The position numbers were made by a program, and so were the translations under genes. This document shows, piece after piece, positions 1 to 12,544 of a stretch of DNA of 64,000 nucleotides. The notes below the pieces were generated by a model. It did not search any database, had not been told where the DNA came from, and saw only the letters and a list, made by a program, of their open reading frames with translations. The DNA is from Lindgomyces ingoldianus (lineage: Eukaryota; Ascomycota; Dothideomycetes; Pleosporales; Lindgomycetaceae), in NCBI RefSeq assembly GCF_010093535.1, contig NW_022985178.1, positions 1,171,030 to 1,235,029 of the forward strand, written 5' to 3'. Every line of letters begins with the position of its first letter. Within the stretch, counting starts at the first letter, position 1.

Positions 1-153
1 TTTAAAAGCCTAAAGCATAAGCTACATCTAACATTTCTTTAACACATCTAAGTAGTGTTGTTAGGAATGCATTTGTGTAAGAAGAGTAGTGTAGTAGAGT
101 CTTAGTAAAAGTAAGCAACTTAGGTGTGTAAGCAACTTGCCTATAAAGTACGT
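1..153 (-). mobile_element. pogo/Fot1-like DNA transposon, terminal fragment
   Basis: This is the right-hand end of a pogo-like element whose body lies before the window. The last ~55 bases are the family's terminal inverted repeat (ends AAGTACGT, followed by a TA target site). The preceding bases match the sub-terminal sequence that reappears inverted at 2605 and 15136. The orientation, with the transposase-start end on the right, implies a minus-strand transposase. The fragment is RIP-mutated and has no coding potential. Confidence 0.8.
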
Positions 154-155
154 TA

Positions 156-1245
156 ATTACTTTTTTATTTATTATTTTATTTATTAGCCTTTTTTTACTA
201 ACTTCTAATATAGTTCTTTTAAATAGTCTATTCTATTAATAGCTTTAACTAGATTATGTAGTTAGGTTTTTTTTAAAGTATAACATAGCTTATAGCTACA
301 GTTAGCCTTATAAGGTGTTTCTTTTATTACTAATAATTTAGTAGTGTTAATAGCTAGTTAAGCTAAGAAAGGCTATTCTACCTAATCTATTTATTTATAT
401 AAGATGTAGTTTCTAAGATATTTCTTTATTTTAGTGTTAGCCTATTTAGTTTGCCTATTTATTTAGAGATAATAGGCTGTAGAGAGTCTACGTTTAACAT
501 CTAGATGTCTTATAGCTGCCTACTAAAAGTGTGCTGTAAATAGTTTATTATAGTCTAATATAATAATTTCTAAAGTTTTATAGATACTAAAAATGTGTTA
601 TTTAAGTTTATGTTGCGTTTGCTAAAAGGTAAACCTTCTAGCTAGCACAGCAGAAGAATCTATGTAGACAGATAGCTGTACGCAACAGTTTATAAATAGG
701 TTTTTTAGCTGTTATTATTTTTTTAATACTTAGAAGTATAGCATCTTAGTTATTTTATCTATAGTAACTACTATTATATTATATAGTCTTTTAGACTCTA
801 GTTTCTGCAATAAAGAAAAGCTAGTAATAAAGTCTATAGTTACTATAGTCTATAGTTGTTTAAAGGCTTCTATTAGTTAAAAAACTCTATATAGTTTATA
901 TTATTTCAAGTTATTTTAATTACAAGTGTTGCATTTACATAACACTTCTATTCATAGCTGCTTAACTTTAAGTATTATTTATAAAATTATGTTTTTTAGC
1001 TTCTTTTAAAGGTTTCTAATGCTAGAGCGTCTAAACATAGGTACTTTATAATATTCTTAGATTAGGTTTTTTTATCTCTACTAGGCAAAAGTAAGGGCTG
1101 TAATGCTTTCTGTTAGAACAGGCCTATTATACACTAGCCTGCTATTCTTTTTTTAAAATAGAATAATTTCCTTACTATTTTTATTAAGCTTATTAAAGTA
1201 GTTTACGTTTTAGCTTAACACATTTACTTATTAATTACTTATACT
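156..1245 (-). pseudogene. Ty3/Gypsy integrase remnant, RIP-degraded
   Basis: Reading the minus strand from about 1000 down to 650 gives a decayed integrase: a CKxCxxC-type zinc-binding motif (near 920-945), then residues recalling the Gypsy segment KPYG...P...W..I..DFI.GLP, then a VDR.TKM-like stretch. Many Gln/Trp codons are TAG or TAA, as expected from C-to-T and G-to-A changes. The fragment is cut on the left by the pogo element and on the right by an LTR-like repeat, so the rest of the retrotransposon is not seen here. It is related to the integrase remnant at 21846-22418. Confidence 0.65.
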
Positions 1246-2100
1246 GTGACGGCTGCTGCAAGCAGAGCTAGCTGCAGGTCACCTGACTACGAGGCGGCCT
1301 AGCCTATAGAGGCCTAGCGCCTCCACGGTCACCTTCTTACGCCTGCGCGCCTTGTATCTACGTTTCTTCTCTATCCTAGTGTATCTAAAATAGAGCTAAC
1401 ATACTCTATTAATACTCTATAATGCAAGAGCCTAAGCTTATCCATATATTACACTAGAATTACACACCTTACTTAGCTAGCAACAGCAATATAATATCTA
1501 GTTAAACTAATTAATCTACCTGTATATATAACTTAATAATAACTAACACTTTAAGCACCCATAGCATAACTATACTGTGCTGTTAGTTTATCTTAGAAGT
1601 ATAGTTACTTACTATAGCAGTCCTAATACTACTAAGTAAGGCTTAAAAAAAGTTAATAAATAACAGTTTAAAGAAAGTAGACTGCAGCTAGCTAGAAAAG
1701 CTAATTAGTCTACTACTCTTGCTTAATAAATAAGCGCTTAAAGAGTACTAGATCTATAAGCCTTATATAGGCTAAATAGAAAGTTAATAACGCACACATT
1801 ACTTATGCAAAAAGAGCTATAAGAGCTTTACTCTCTGTAAGAGAGAAAACTACTACCTTACTAACTACTAAAAGCGCTACTGTAAAGATGGGATGGTAAG
1901 TAGCACAGATAGCACTGAGAGCAAGCTTTCAGAGAAAGATAGAAGTGTATTGTAAGAGACGAATTGCTGCTAAGCCTCGCTTGTTAGGATTCATGCTTAT
2001 ATACAAAGCACAGGTCATATGACCTCTAAACAGGTTAGGTGAGGCCATACTAGCCTGTTCTAGGACATCTAGCCTTATATTATCCCCCCTTATAGTGGTC
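1246..2100 (+). repeat. LTR-like dispersed repeat (TGTGACGG... family)
   Basis: The stretch starts TGTGACGGCTGCTGC and is much richer in CpG than its surroundings. Its start resembles 61447 (TGTTACGCTGCTGC), and its 1890-2100 part matches 52100-52340 in reverse complement, including a conserved TATA-like stretch (tgtatataagca) near a likely LTR promoter. The three copies suggest one LTR-type family with a poorly defined right edge. No target duplication could be found. It is only weakly mutated compared with the adjacent Gypsy sequence. Confidence 0.45.
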
Positions 2101-2604
2101 CTACAACTTAGAGGATAGAACAGATAATAATAGGCCTAAGTAGTATAAAAAAGTGTTATATAATGCTTTAAAAGCTTACTTCTACTTATTCTAGTTAATT
2201 TTATGCAAGTTTATTTAAAAATAACCTAAAGTTATTAAGTAAAAGTAAAGTAAAAGCATAAAGTAAAAGTAAAAGTAAAATAGCAGTATATCTTACGCTA
2301 ATTAAGTAGCAGTTAGGACAGTATATATAGAGTCTAACTGTTTTAGAAGTCTATCTTCTTTACGCCTTTGCGCTTTCTATAGGTTAGAATTTAGAAAATT
2401 TTAAACTTTTTAAAGTAAGTATATTCTAAGCTACTTTAGTGTAATCTAGTATAAAGGGGTGCTAATAAGCTTTAATAGTTCTATTCTACCTTACTTATAC
2501 TTACTTATTACTTAATTTGCTCTTAGCTTCTTCTTTTATGCTTAACTTTACTAAATAACTGTAAAATAGACTTTTATAGCTTACTTAATTATAATTTAGC
2601 TATA
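2101..2604. other. AT-rich unassigned stretch
   Basis: There is no gene. A short imperfect repeat of AGTAAA-type units lies at about 2240-2282. The rest is heavily AT-rich and may be the left part of the same Copia remnant that resumes at 4450, but the match is too weak to assert. Confidence 0.4.
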
Positions 2605-4447
2605 ACGTACTTCACAGGCGAGTTGCTTACACACCTAAGTAGCTTACTTTTACTAAGACCCTACCACACTACTTTTCTTACACTAATGCATTCCTAATAA
2701 CACTACTTAAATGTGTTAAAGAAACATTAGATGTAGCTTACACTTTAGGCTTTTAAATAAAACATAACACTTTTTAAGTAACACGCTGCAGCTATTTATA
2801 GAGTCTTTTAAAAGATAATAAGTAACTAACATGCTAGACAACCTTTTTAAGCTAATTATATAGCTAACTTACAGAAGCTAGATAATAACAATACTTAAGC
2901 TAGATGCGCAAGGATTTCCCCTCTAGCTAGCAGCTATAGCTAATATAGCTAATTCTTTGCACGCTAAGCGTAATATAGGCTATATTAGCATAAACTAGCC
3001 TAATATGTTTATTAAGCGTTACTTAAAGCTTAAAGTAAAGTTTAAGTGTAAGTACAACTATAAGAAAGCTTTTTATAAGAATTCTACAGTAATTTAAGGC
3101 TAGTTTAACCTTATAGAGAATATTAAAGCTAAGTATAGCATCTAGGATAACAACATGTACAACTTTAACAAGACAGGGTTTATAATAAGCTAGATATCTA
3201 CTAGAGCAGTTGTTACAGGTTTAGAGAGACAAGGACAGCTAAAAGCAGTCTAGCTAGGCAACTAGGAGTAGACAACAGCTATCTAGGGCATTAATGCTAA
3301 AGGGTAGGCTATTCTGCTTTTTATTATCTTTTAAAGTAGCAACTACCTTTTAAACTAGTACAAGAAGAAAAATCTACTGTAGAATTAAGTTATTATAATC
3401 TCTAAGCGCAGCTAGACTACTAATTAGCTTAGTCTAGACTAGTTAAAGCACTTTAACGCGCATATAAAGAAGTGTACTATTAGCAGCTACTGTCTGCTAG
3501 TTATTAACAGCTATAAGAGCTATAACTTACTTTATTTCTAGTAATACTATAAGAATAATAAGATTATTACTATTTATATGCCTTTTTACTTATTACACTT
3601 TCTATAGCTACTTAATGTAGGTTGTTTTACTCCTTTAAAAAAAGCATATAGGCGCTAAGCTAAAAACCTTATACATAACTAGATTACTTATATTATAAAA
3701 ATAAAGTTCCTACTATGCTTTAAAGTAGCTTATAATGCTGTAATTACTTCTAGTAATATCTAAGAAGGGTTTTAAAGCGCTAGATTAGTTCCTTTTAACC
3801 TATAATAAGTTATAATAGGCCTTAATATAAAGTTGCGCACTCTATTACTACTACTACTTATATACAACAAGCCCTAGCAGTTGTAAACCTTAAGCAATAC
3901 TCTAAAACTTAAGTTGCAATTAATGCTTATAAAGACAAAGATTTAAAAGCATATAAATAGTTTACTAACTTTTATAGTTAAAGTGTTTAAAAAAGTTTTA
4001 AAAAGGGCAGTAATAATTGCGCATAAGCTAGTGTTAGTGTAATAAGAAATTACTAAGCTTTAAGCAGCTAATAAGGCTGCCACATAACATAAATTGCATA
4101 AAAAAAAGTAGATTAAGGCAGAAAAAACCCTAATAATTTAAAAAGGCCTGCGCTTAACAGCTTTAAAGGAGTTTAAAGCGCGCAGTAACAGGAAGAAGGT
4201 AAAGAAGCAGGTGTAAGCTAAAGTAGGTAAGCTATTCTAAAGGCGCTACAGACAGTGTAATTAGACTAGGCATAACACGCAAATGTGTAAGCAAGAAGTA
4301 GAAGTAGTATCTAAATAATATTCTAGGCTGTACTGTACTATATAGTGCTTAAGCAGGTTGTTATAGGCTATAATAGAGTTTGTTGGGGTGGGGTCTTGGC
4401 AAAAGTAAGCGACTTAGGTGTGTGAGCAACTCGCCTATGAAGTACGT
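2605..4447 (+). mobile_element. pogo/Fot1-like DNA transposon, full length, RIP-inactivated
   Basis: The element is 1843 bp, flanked by TA on both sides, with ~55-bp inverted ends (ACGTACTTCACAGG... / ...CCTATGAAGTACGT). The plus strand carries a decayed DDE_1-type transposase: an N-terminal helix-turn-helix-like part near 2830-2960, a YNFNKTGF motif (from N-DETGF-type) at about 3155-3185, and a segment recalling LLxxNxxxSHxxY...Y.....I....P.Y..H.LQ.L.V..F.PLK at about 3500-3640. Stops fall at Gln and Trp positions, the mark of RIP. Family members are usually ~1.9 kb, so nothing large is missing. It may once have been an autonomous source for the many copies in this window. Confidence 0.88.
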
Positions 4448-4449
4448 TA

Positions 4450-6256
4450 GTAAAAAGTCTAAGTTAATTTTTAAGTATGCTTTAAAAACTAGTAGTGTAG
4501 GTACTAGACTATACAGACTAGCAGTATTATTTAGAGCCTTAACTGCTATCTATAGAATAGCCTTATTCTTTATATAGTTACTTAGCTTAGTCTTTAAAAT
4601 GTTAAATACTTATTAAAAAGGTGTGTACACATGTTTAACTTTTTTAACTACTTAATATACATTTATAGGCATCTGCTTACAGGTAGCTCTAATAATCTTT
4701 ACATAAGCTTAGAAATCCTCTAAGGCAACGTTTATACTAGAGTTATGCATAATGTAGTCTAAAGGTTTTTAATAGGTGTTAATCTAGCACTTACATAGTG
4801 CGTTCTAGGTATCTTATGTAGACATAGATTTTAGAAATATAGCAGCTTAGAATAATATGTTTATATTAATAACATATAAAACACTCTTATTAGTAATTTA
4901 TATAACATTAATAATAACTTTATAGTTAAAGTAAGTGTTATTTTTAATTATAAACTTAAATTTTTATAGTGCCTAGTTATATAATTAGTAAAAGTAGTAA
5001 AACTTTTTAATCTTTTCTAACATAGTAGCATTAATGTTATAGCTAGCGCTAGTTAGCATCTTCTAGAGTCTTTTTATACAGGGGTGTCTAAACTAGTAGT
5101 AGAGGCAGTAGAGTTCTAATTTAGTAAATAAGAATATAAATTTTTCTTTACTAACATTAAAAAAAAGTGTCCTTATTTTTATATAATAAAAACAGTAGTT
5201 TTGTTTTTATATATAATAATATTTAAAACATTATTAAAGTATACTTTAAGTTAGTTAGCATTTACTAGTAATAGTAAAAATAGTGTTAAAGTTTTTAAAA
5301 TATAGTATATAACTAGACTAAGTAGGTTTTAGATTTATATAGTACTAATTAATTTTTTTAATGTCTAGCTTTTACAGGTAATATTTAATTAGCTAAGTGT
5401 CTAATTAATTTTTATGTATAATTTTTTTTATATGTACACCTTAAGTTAAGACTTGTTAATAGTAGAGATCTTTACTACGCATATATCCTACAGTTTACTT
5501 TAGTATACTATATAGCATTAGTTATTAAGAATAAACTGCTTAGTATACTTCTAAGGTTAAATGCTATAGATGTTCTCTTCTGTTGCATAGTGTAAGTAGG
5601 CAGTAGAGGTAAAGTAGTTAATAGCTTTCTTAGCATCTTTAACCTCTTATTTTTTTATATTATATAAGTTATTCTCTTTTTTAAAGTAACTTTTAAAGTT
5701 TTAAATGTATAAAGTAATAGCTTTACATAATAAGATTTTATTATAAAAAATTTTATATAAAGTAATGTACTAGTTCTTTACTTATGTATAGTTATTATAA
5801 AGGTAGTTTAATAACTAAACAAATTTTTTATAGTAGATAAAGCACTTCTTTATCTATATAAAGTTGTCTCTAAGTTATAGCCTAAACCTAAACAAAGATT
5901 TTTTATATTATCTTTTTTTATATAAAGGGAAGTTTTTCTTTTATTATATAGAGTTATATTAGCAGTCTATGTAGTATGCATTAGGCAGTTTCTAAAGGTA
6001 TTAGTTTACCTTTTAGTCTATAGTAACTTAAAGTAATGCCTATAAGTTACTAAATAAAGCTTTATATAAGAGCTTAATAGTAAACATAGCATGTTCTAGT
6101 TCTAGTTATCTTTAATAAGCTTATAGAATAGCAGTATATAGTAAAATATTTTTTAAAATTTTATTCTTAGTACTTTTTATGTAAGTATAAGCTTATTAAT
6201 TATTGTTTTAAAAACTTTATATAAAGTTTTATTAAAGTTTTTTTATTAATATTATA
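4450..6256 (-). pseudogene. Copia retrotransposon piece (integrase to reverse transcriptase), RIP-degraded
   Basis: The minus strand aligns with the better preserved Copia at 22419-28305: the integrase region here (about 4700-4830) matches that at about 25140-25300, which reads ...YIVH...NFAS.. and AELDN-like downstream. It is one piece of an old minus-strand Copia element interrupted by pogo insertions at 6257, 8355, 13442 and 15136. Its other pieces are 8116-8354, 12924-13441, 14919-15135 and 21236-21845. No open frame remains. Confidence 0.65.
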
Positions 6257-8113
6257 ACGTACTTCACAGGCAAGTTGCTTACACACCTAAGTTGCTTACT
6301 TTTGCTTAGACTCTACTCTAACAAACTCTATTATAGCCTATAACAACCTGCTCTAGCACTATATAGTACAGTATAGCCTAGAATATTATTTAGATACTAC
6401 TTTTACTTCTTACTTACATGTTTATGTGTTATGTCTAGTCTAATTACACTATCTGCAGCGCCTTTAGAATAGCTTACTTACTTTAGCTTATACCTACTTC
6501 TTTACTTTCTTTTTATTACTATGTGCTTTAAACTTCTTTAAAGCTATTAAGGATAAGCTTTTTTAAATTATTAAACTTTTTTTTACATTAATTTACCTTT
6601 TTTTATGTAATTTATATTATGTAGTAGCCTTATTAGCTACTTAAAGCTTAGTAATTTTTTATTAAACTAACACTAGCTTATATATAATTATTACTACTTT
6701 CTTTAAAACTTTTTTAAACACTTTAACTATAAAAGTTAGTAAACTATTTATATGCTTTTAAATTTTTATTTTTATAAGCATTAATTATAACTTAAGTTCT
6801 AAAGTATTACTTAAGGTTTATAACTACTAAAGCTTATTATATATAAGTAGTAGTAGTAATAAAGTGCGTAACTTTACATTAAAGCTTCTTATAACTTATT
6901 ATAAGTTAAAAAGAACTAATTTAGTGCTTTAAAACTTTTTTTAAATATTACTAAAAGTAATTATAGTATTATAAGCTACTTTAAAGCATAGTAAAAACTT
7001 TATTTTTATAATATAAGTAATTTAGTTACATATAAGGTTTTTAGCTTAGCACTTATATACTTTTTTAAAAAGAGTAAAATAACCTATATTAAGTAGCTAT
7101 AAAAAGTGTAATAAGTAAAAAAGTATATAAATAGTAATAATTTTATTATTTTTATAGTATTATTAAAAATAAAGTAAGTTATAGCTTTTATAGCTTTTAT
7201 AGCTATTAATAACTAGTAAATAGTAGCTACTAATAGTACACTTTTTTATATGCATGTTAAAGTGCTTTAACTAGTCTAGACTAAGCTAATTAGTAGTCTA
7301 GCTGCACTTAAAAATTATAATAACTTAATTATAAAGAAGATTTTTCTTTTTATACTAGTTTAAAAAGTAGTTACTACTTTATAAGATAATAAAAAGTAAA
7401 ATAGCTTACTTTTTAGCATTAATGCCTTAAATAGCTATTGTCTACTTCTAGTTACTTAGCTAGACTACTTTTAGCTATTTTTATCTCTCTAAACTTATAA
7501 TAACTACTTTAGTAGATATCTATCTTATTATAAACTTTATTTTATTAAAGTTATACATATTATTATTTTAGATACTATACTTAGCTTTAATATTTTTTAT
7601 AAAGTTAAACTAGCTTTAAATTACTATAAAATTTTTATAAACAGATTTTTTATAGTTATAGTTATAGTTATACTTTACTATAAGCTTTAAGTAATACTTA
7701 ATAACTATATTAAGCTAGTTTATACTAATATAGCTTATATTATACTTAGTGTGTAAAAAATTAGCTATATTAGCTATAGCTACTAGCTAGGAGGGAAATC
7801 CTTACACATATAGCTTAAGTATGTGCTAAATAATTACTTACTTTTTATTATTATCTAGCTTTTATAAGTTAGCTATATAATTAGCTTAGAAAAGTTGTCT
7901 AGTGTGTTAGTTACTTATTATTTTTTAAAAGACTTTATAGATAGCTATAGCCTGTTACTTAAAAAGTCTTATGTTTTATTTAACAGCTTAAAGTATAAGC
8001 TATATCTAATATTTCTTTTGTTAAGAATAGATTAGTATAAAAAAAGTAGTGTAGTAAAGTCTTAGCAAAAGTAAGCAACTTAGGTGTGTAAGCAACTTGC
8101 CTATAAAGTACGT
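6257..8113 (-). mobile_element. pogo/Fot1-like DNA transposon, full length, RIP-inactivated
   Basis: The element is 1857 bp with TA flanks. It begins with the end that carries the CCCTAACAAACTCTATTATAG-type sub-terminal sequence, so the transposase runs on the minus strand. It is heavily AT-enriched with no long frame. It sits inside the old Copia element (pieces at 4450-6256 and 8116-8354). Confidence 0.85.
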
Positions 8114-8115
8114 TA

Positions 8116-8354
8116 TAAAAGTTATTATTATTTAGTTAGTCTAGTACTAGCTATAGTTTACATTAGTGTTAAAGTAACTACTTAAAGTGTTATATAAATG
8201 CTTCTAGTTATATTTAAAGCTTATGTTGTGCATATAGTACATATTTACATAACCTTTTAAGATATCTAGAAAAATGTCTATGTACTAAGTTTTCTAGATA
8301 TTTAGCTATTAACATAAATTAATAAAAATTCTTATTTTATTTATAAAAATGTTA
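8116..8354 (-). pseudogene. Copia retrotransposon piece (gag-proximal)
   Basis: This short stretch matches 18120-18290 and, more weakly, 26725-26900 of the other Copia elements. It lies between two pogo insertions and continues at 12924 across the second of them. Confidence 0.6.
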
Positions 8355-8420
8355 ACGTACCTTACAGGTAAGTTGCTTACACACCTAAGTTGCTTACTTT
8401 TGCTAAGACTCTACTACACT

Positions 8421-8753
8421 TGTTAGATATGCGCACCTACTGTTAAGACAGGAGGAACGCTTGACGAAAGCTGCTACATAGTACGAGCAATAAGCTCGAA
8501 CAGTATGTTGCTGCAAATTGCAGCATGTTGCAGCAAATTGCAGTATTTTGCAGCATGTTGCAGCATTTTGCAAGCTGGTCGCGCATAGGGCAAGTGCGCG
8601 AGGGACTCGGATCGGCAAAACAAAAAGCCGAGCAACACGAGTAGAGCAAAAAAAAAGGATCGATAAATCAATACAATCAATCATCATCCCATACATCATA
8701 TCCAAACCCATTATTCATCTTAGGAAGCCTAGAAACAGTGCTTTAATCTAACA
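8421..8753 (+). mobile_element. Minisatellite-bearing LTR-like element, copy 1 (6 repeat units)
   Basis: This 333-bp element starts TGTTAGAT, ends ATCTAACA and is flanked by ACACT on both sides. TG...CA ends plus a 5-bp duplication fit a solo LTR or a tiny non-autonomous LTR element. At about 8513-8573 it holds six 10-bp units of the form TGCAGCAnnT. GC-rich unique sequence to the right of the array is shared with copies 2 and 3. Because 10 is not a multiple of 3, every frame through the array cycles and stays open, which explains the overlapping Cys/Leu/Gln-rich frames here. They are not credible genes. Confidence 0.75.
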
Positions 8754-10097
8754 ACACTACTTAGATACATTAAAGAAATGTTAGATATATCTTACACTTT
8801 AAGCTTTTAAATAAGATGTAACACTTTTTAAGTAACATACTGCAGCTATCTATAAAGTTTTTAAAAAAATAATAAGTAACTAATGCGCTAGATAACTTTT
8901 CTAAGCTAATTATATAGCTAACTTATAAAAGCTAGATAATAATAAAAAGTAGGTAATTATTTAGCACATACTTAAGCTAAATGCGTAAGGATTTCCTTTT
9001 TAGCTAAAAGCTATAGCTAATATAGCTAATTCTTTACACACTAAGTATAATATAGGCTATATTAGCATAAACTAGCTTAATATGTTTGTTAAGCGCTACT
9101 TAAAGCGTAAAGTAAAGTTTAAGTATAACTATAACTATAAAAAAGCTTTTTATAAAAGTTTTATAGTAATTTAAAGCTAGTTTAACTATATAATAAATAT
9201 TAAAGCTAAGTATAGCATCTAAAATAATAATATATATAACTTTAATAAGACAGAGTTTATAATAAACTAAATATCTACTAAAGTAGTTATTATAAGTTTA
9301 GAGAGATAAAAACAGCTAAAAGCAGTCTAGCTAAGTAACTAGAAGTAGACAACAGCTATCTAGAGCATTAATACTAAAAGGTAAGCTATTTTACTTTCTA
9401 TTATTTTTTAAAGTAGTAATTACTTTTTAAACTAGTATAAAAAATCTACTTTAAAATTAAGTTATTATAGTTTCTAAGCGCATCTAGACTACTAATTAGC
9501 TTAGTTTAGACTAGTTAAAGGACTTTAACACGTATATAAAAAAGTATACTATTAGCAGCTACTATCTACTAGTTATTAACAGCTATAAAAGCTATAACTT
9601 ACTTTATTTTTAGTAATACTATAAAAATAATAAAATTATTATTATTTACATACTTTTTTACTTATTACACTTTTTATAGCTACTTAATATAAGTTGTTTT
9701 ACTTTTTTAAAAAAAGTATATAAGCGCTAAGCTAAAAACCTTATACATAACTAAATTACTTATATTATAAAAATAAAGTTGTTACTATGCTTTAAAGTAG
9801 CTTATAATGCTATAATTACTTTTAGTAATATTTAAAAAAAGGTTTAAAGCACTAGATTAGGTCTTTTTAACCTATAATAAGTTATAATAGGCCTTAATAT
9901 AAAGTTACACACTTTATTACTACTACTACTTATATATAATAAGCCCTAGTAGTTATAAACTTTTAGTAATACTTTAGAACTTAAGTTATAATTAATACTT
10001 ATAAAAATAAAAATTTAAAAGCATATAAATAGTTTACTAACTTTTATAGTTAAAGTATTTTAAAAAGTTTTACAAAAAGTAGCAATAATTATATATA

Positions 10098-11993
10098 ACG
10101 TACTTCATAGGCGAGTCGCTCACACACCTGAGTTGCTTACTTTTGCTAAGACCCCACCCTAACAAACTTTATTATAGCCTATAACAACCTGCTCTAGCAC
10201 TATATAGTACAGTATAGCCTAGAATATTATTTAGATACTACTTCTGCTTCTTGCTTACACGTTTACGTGTTATGCCTAGTCTAATTGCACTATTTGCAGC
10301 GCCTTTAGAATAGCTTACTTACTTTACCTTGCACCTACTTCTTTGCCTTCTTTCTGTTACTGCGCGCTTTAAACTCCTTTAGAGCTGTTAAGTGTAAGCT
10401 TTTCTAAATTATTAAGGTCTTTTCTGCCTTAATCTACTTTCTTTTATGTAATTTATGTTGTGTAGTAGCCTTATTAGCTGCTTAAAGCTTTGTAATTTCC
10501 TATTACACTAACACTAGCTTATGCGTAATTATTGCTGCCCTCTTTAAAACCTTCTTAAACACCTTAACTATAAAAGTTAGTAAACTATTTATATGCTTCT
10601 AAATTTTTATCTTTATAAGTATTAATTATAACTTAAGTTCTAAGGTATTACTTAGAGTTTACAACTACTAGGGCTTATTATATATAGGTAGTAGTAGTAA
10701 TAAAGTGCGCAACTTTACATTAAAGCCTATTATAACCTATTATAGGTTAAAAGAAACTAATCTAGCGCCTTAGAACTCTCTTTAAATATTACTAAAAGTA
10801 ATTACAGCATTATAGGCTACTTTAAAGCATAGTAGAAACTTTATTTTTATAATATAGGTAATCTAGTTGCGCATAAGGTTTTTAGCTTAGCACCTATACA
10901 CTTTCTTTAAAGGAGCAAAACAACCCACATTAAGTAGCTATAAAAAGTGCAATAAGTAAAAAAGCATATAAATAGTAATAATTTTATTATTCTTATAGTA
11001 TTACTAGAAATAAAGTAAGTTGTAGCTTCTATAGCTATTAATAACTAGCAGACAGTAGCTGCTAATAGTACACTTTTTTATATGCATGTTAAAGTGCTTT
11101 AACTAGTCTAGACTAAGCTAATTAGTAGTCTAGCTGTGCTTAGAGATTGCAATAACTTAATCTTAGAGTAGATTTTCCTCTTTATACTAGTTTAAAAGGT
11201 AGTTGCTACCCTAGAAAATAATAAAGGGCAGAATAGCCTACCCTTTAGCATTAATGCCCTAGATAGCTGTTGTCTACTTCTAGTTACTTAGCTAGAATGC
11301 TTTTAGCTGTCCTTGTCTCTCTAAACCTGTAACAACTGCTCTAGTAGATATCTAGCCTATTATAAACCCTGTCTTGTTAAAGTTGTACATGTTGTTATTC
11401 TAGATGCTATACTTAGCTTTAATATTCTCTATAAGGTTAAACTAGGCTTAAATTACTGCAGGATCTTTATAAAGGGCTCTTTTATAGTTATACTTGTGCT
11501 TAAACTTTACTTTAAGCTCTAGGTAACACTTAACAAACATATTAGGCTAGTTTATGCTAACATAGCCTATATTATGCTTAGCGCGCAAAGAATTAGCTAT
11601 ATTATGCTTAGCGCGCAAAGAATTAGCTATATTAGCCACAGCTGCCAGCTAGGGGGGAAATCCTCGCGCATCTAGCTTAAGTATGTGCTAAACAATCACC
11701 CGCTCCTTGTTATTGTCTAGCTTCTGTGAGTTAGCTGTATAATTAGCTTAGGAAGGTTGTCTAGCGCGTCAGGCGCTTATTGTCTTTTAAGAGACCCTGT
11801 AGATAGCTGCAGCGCGTTAGTTAGAGAGTGTCGCGTCTTGTTTAAGAGCCTAGAGCGCAAGCTGCATCTAACGTTCCTTTAACGCGTTTAAGTGGTGTTG
11901 TTAGGAATGCATTAGTGTAGAAAGGGTGGTGTGGTGGGGTCTTAGCAAAAGTAAGCGACTCGGGTGTGTGAGCAACTCGCCTATGAAGTACGT
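10098..11993 (-). mobile_element. pogo/Fot1-like DNA transposon, full length, nested
   Basis: The element is 1896 bp with TA flanks, in minus orientation, inserted into the pogo copy 8355-12923. It is less AT-shifted than its host element, with terminal repeats retaining CGAGTCGCTCAC-type motifs, so it is probably younger. A short tandem duplication (attatgcttagcgcgcaaag) occurs near 11573-11620. The transposase is still interrupted by stops. Confidence 0.87.
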
Positions 11994-12042
11994 TAAGCTA
12001 GTATTAGTATAATAAAAAATTACTAAGCTTTAAGTAGCTAAT

Positions 12043-12544
12043 TGTCAGATGTGCGCACCTACTGTCAAGACAGGAGGAACGTTTGACGAAAGCTGCTACA
12101 TAGTACGAGCAATAAGCTCGAACAGTATGTTGCTGCAAATTGCTGCATGTTGCAGCATTTTGCAGCATTTTGCAGCATGTTGCAGCAAATTGCAGCATGT
12201 TGCAGCAAATTGCAGCATGTTGCAGCAAATTGCAGCATTTTGCAGCATTTTGCAGCATGTTGCAGCAAATTGCAGCATTTTGCAGCATGTTGCAGCAAAT
12301 TGCAGCAAATTGCAGCATGTTACAGCATTTTGCAGCATTTTGCAGCAAATTGCAGCATGTTGCAAGCTGGTCGCGCATAGGGCAAGTGCGCGAGGGACTC
12401 GGATCGGCAAAACAAAAAGCCGAGCAACACGAGTAGAGCAGAAAAAGAATCGATAAATCAACACAATTAATCAATCATCCCATACATTATATCTAAACCC
12501 ATCATTCATCTTAGGAAGCCTAGAAACAGTGCTTTAATCTAACA
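12043..12544 (+). mobile_element. Minisatellite-bearing LTR-like element, copy 2 (23 repeat units)
   Basis: This 502-bp element has TGTCAGAT...ATCTAACA ends and a CTAAT target duplication. The undisturbed target is visible at 20868 in another pogo copy. The array at about 12130-12365 has 23 ten-bp units in three variants (ATGT, AAAT, ATTT endings). The length difference from copy 1 (169 bp) is almost exactly 17 units, so the array accounts for the size polymorphism. There is little RIP damage compared with the surrounding pogo sequence, consistent with recent insertion or with being too short to be recognised. Confidence 0.78.

Noticed and set aside
12130..12365. Possible CRISPR-like array
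   Set aside because: The units are 10 bp, contiguous and without spacers, in a eukaryotic transposon.
12049..12474. Overlapping frames of 77-156 codons on both strands rich in Cys, Leu, Gln and His
   Set aside because: They arise from a stop-free 10-bp minisatellite that cycles through all frames. The same frames appear in the other two copies with length set by repeat number, and no domain is present.
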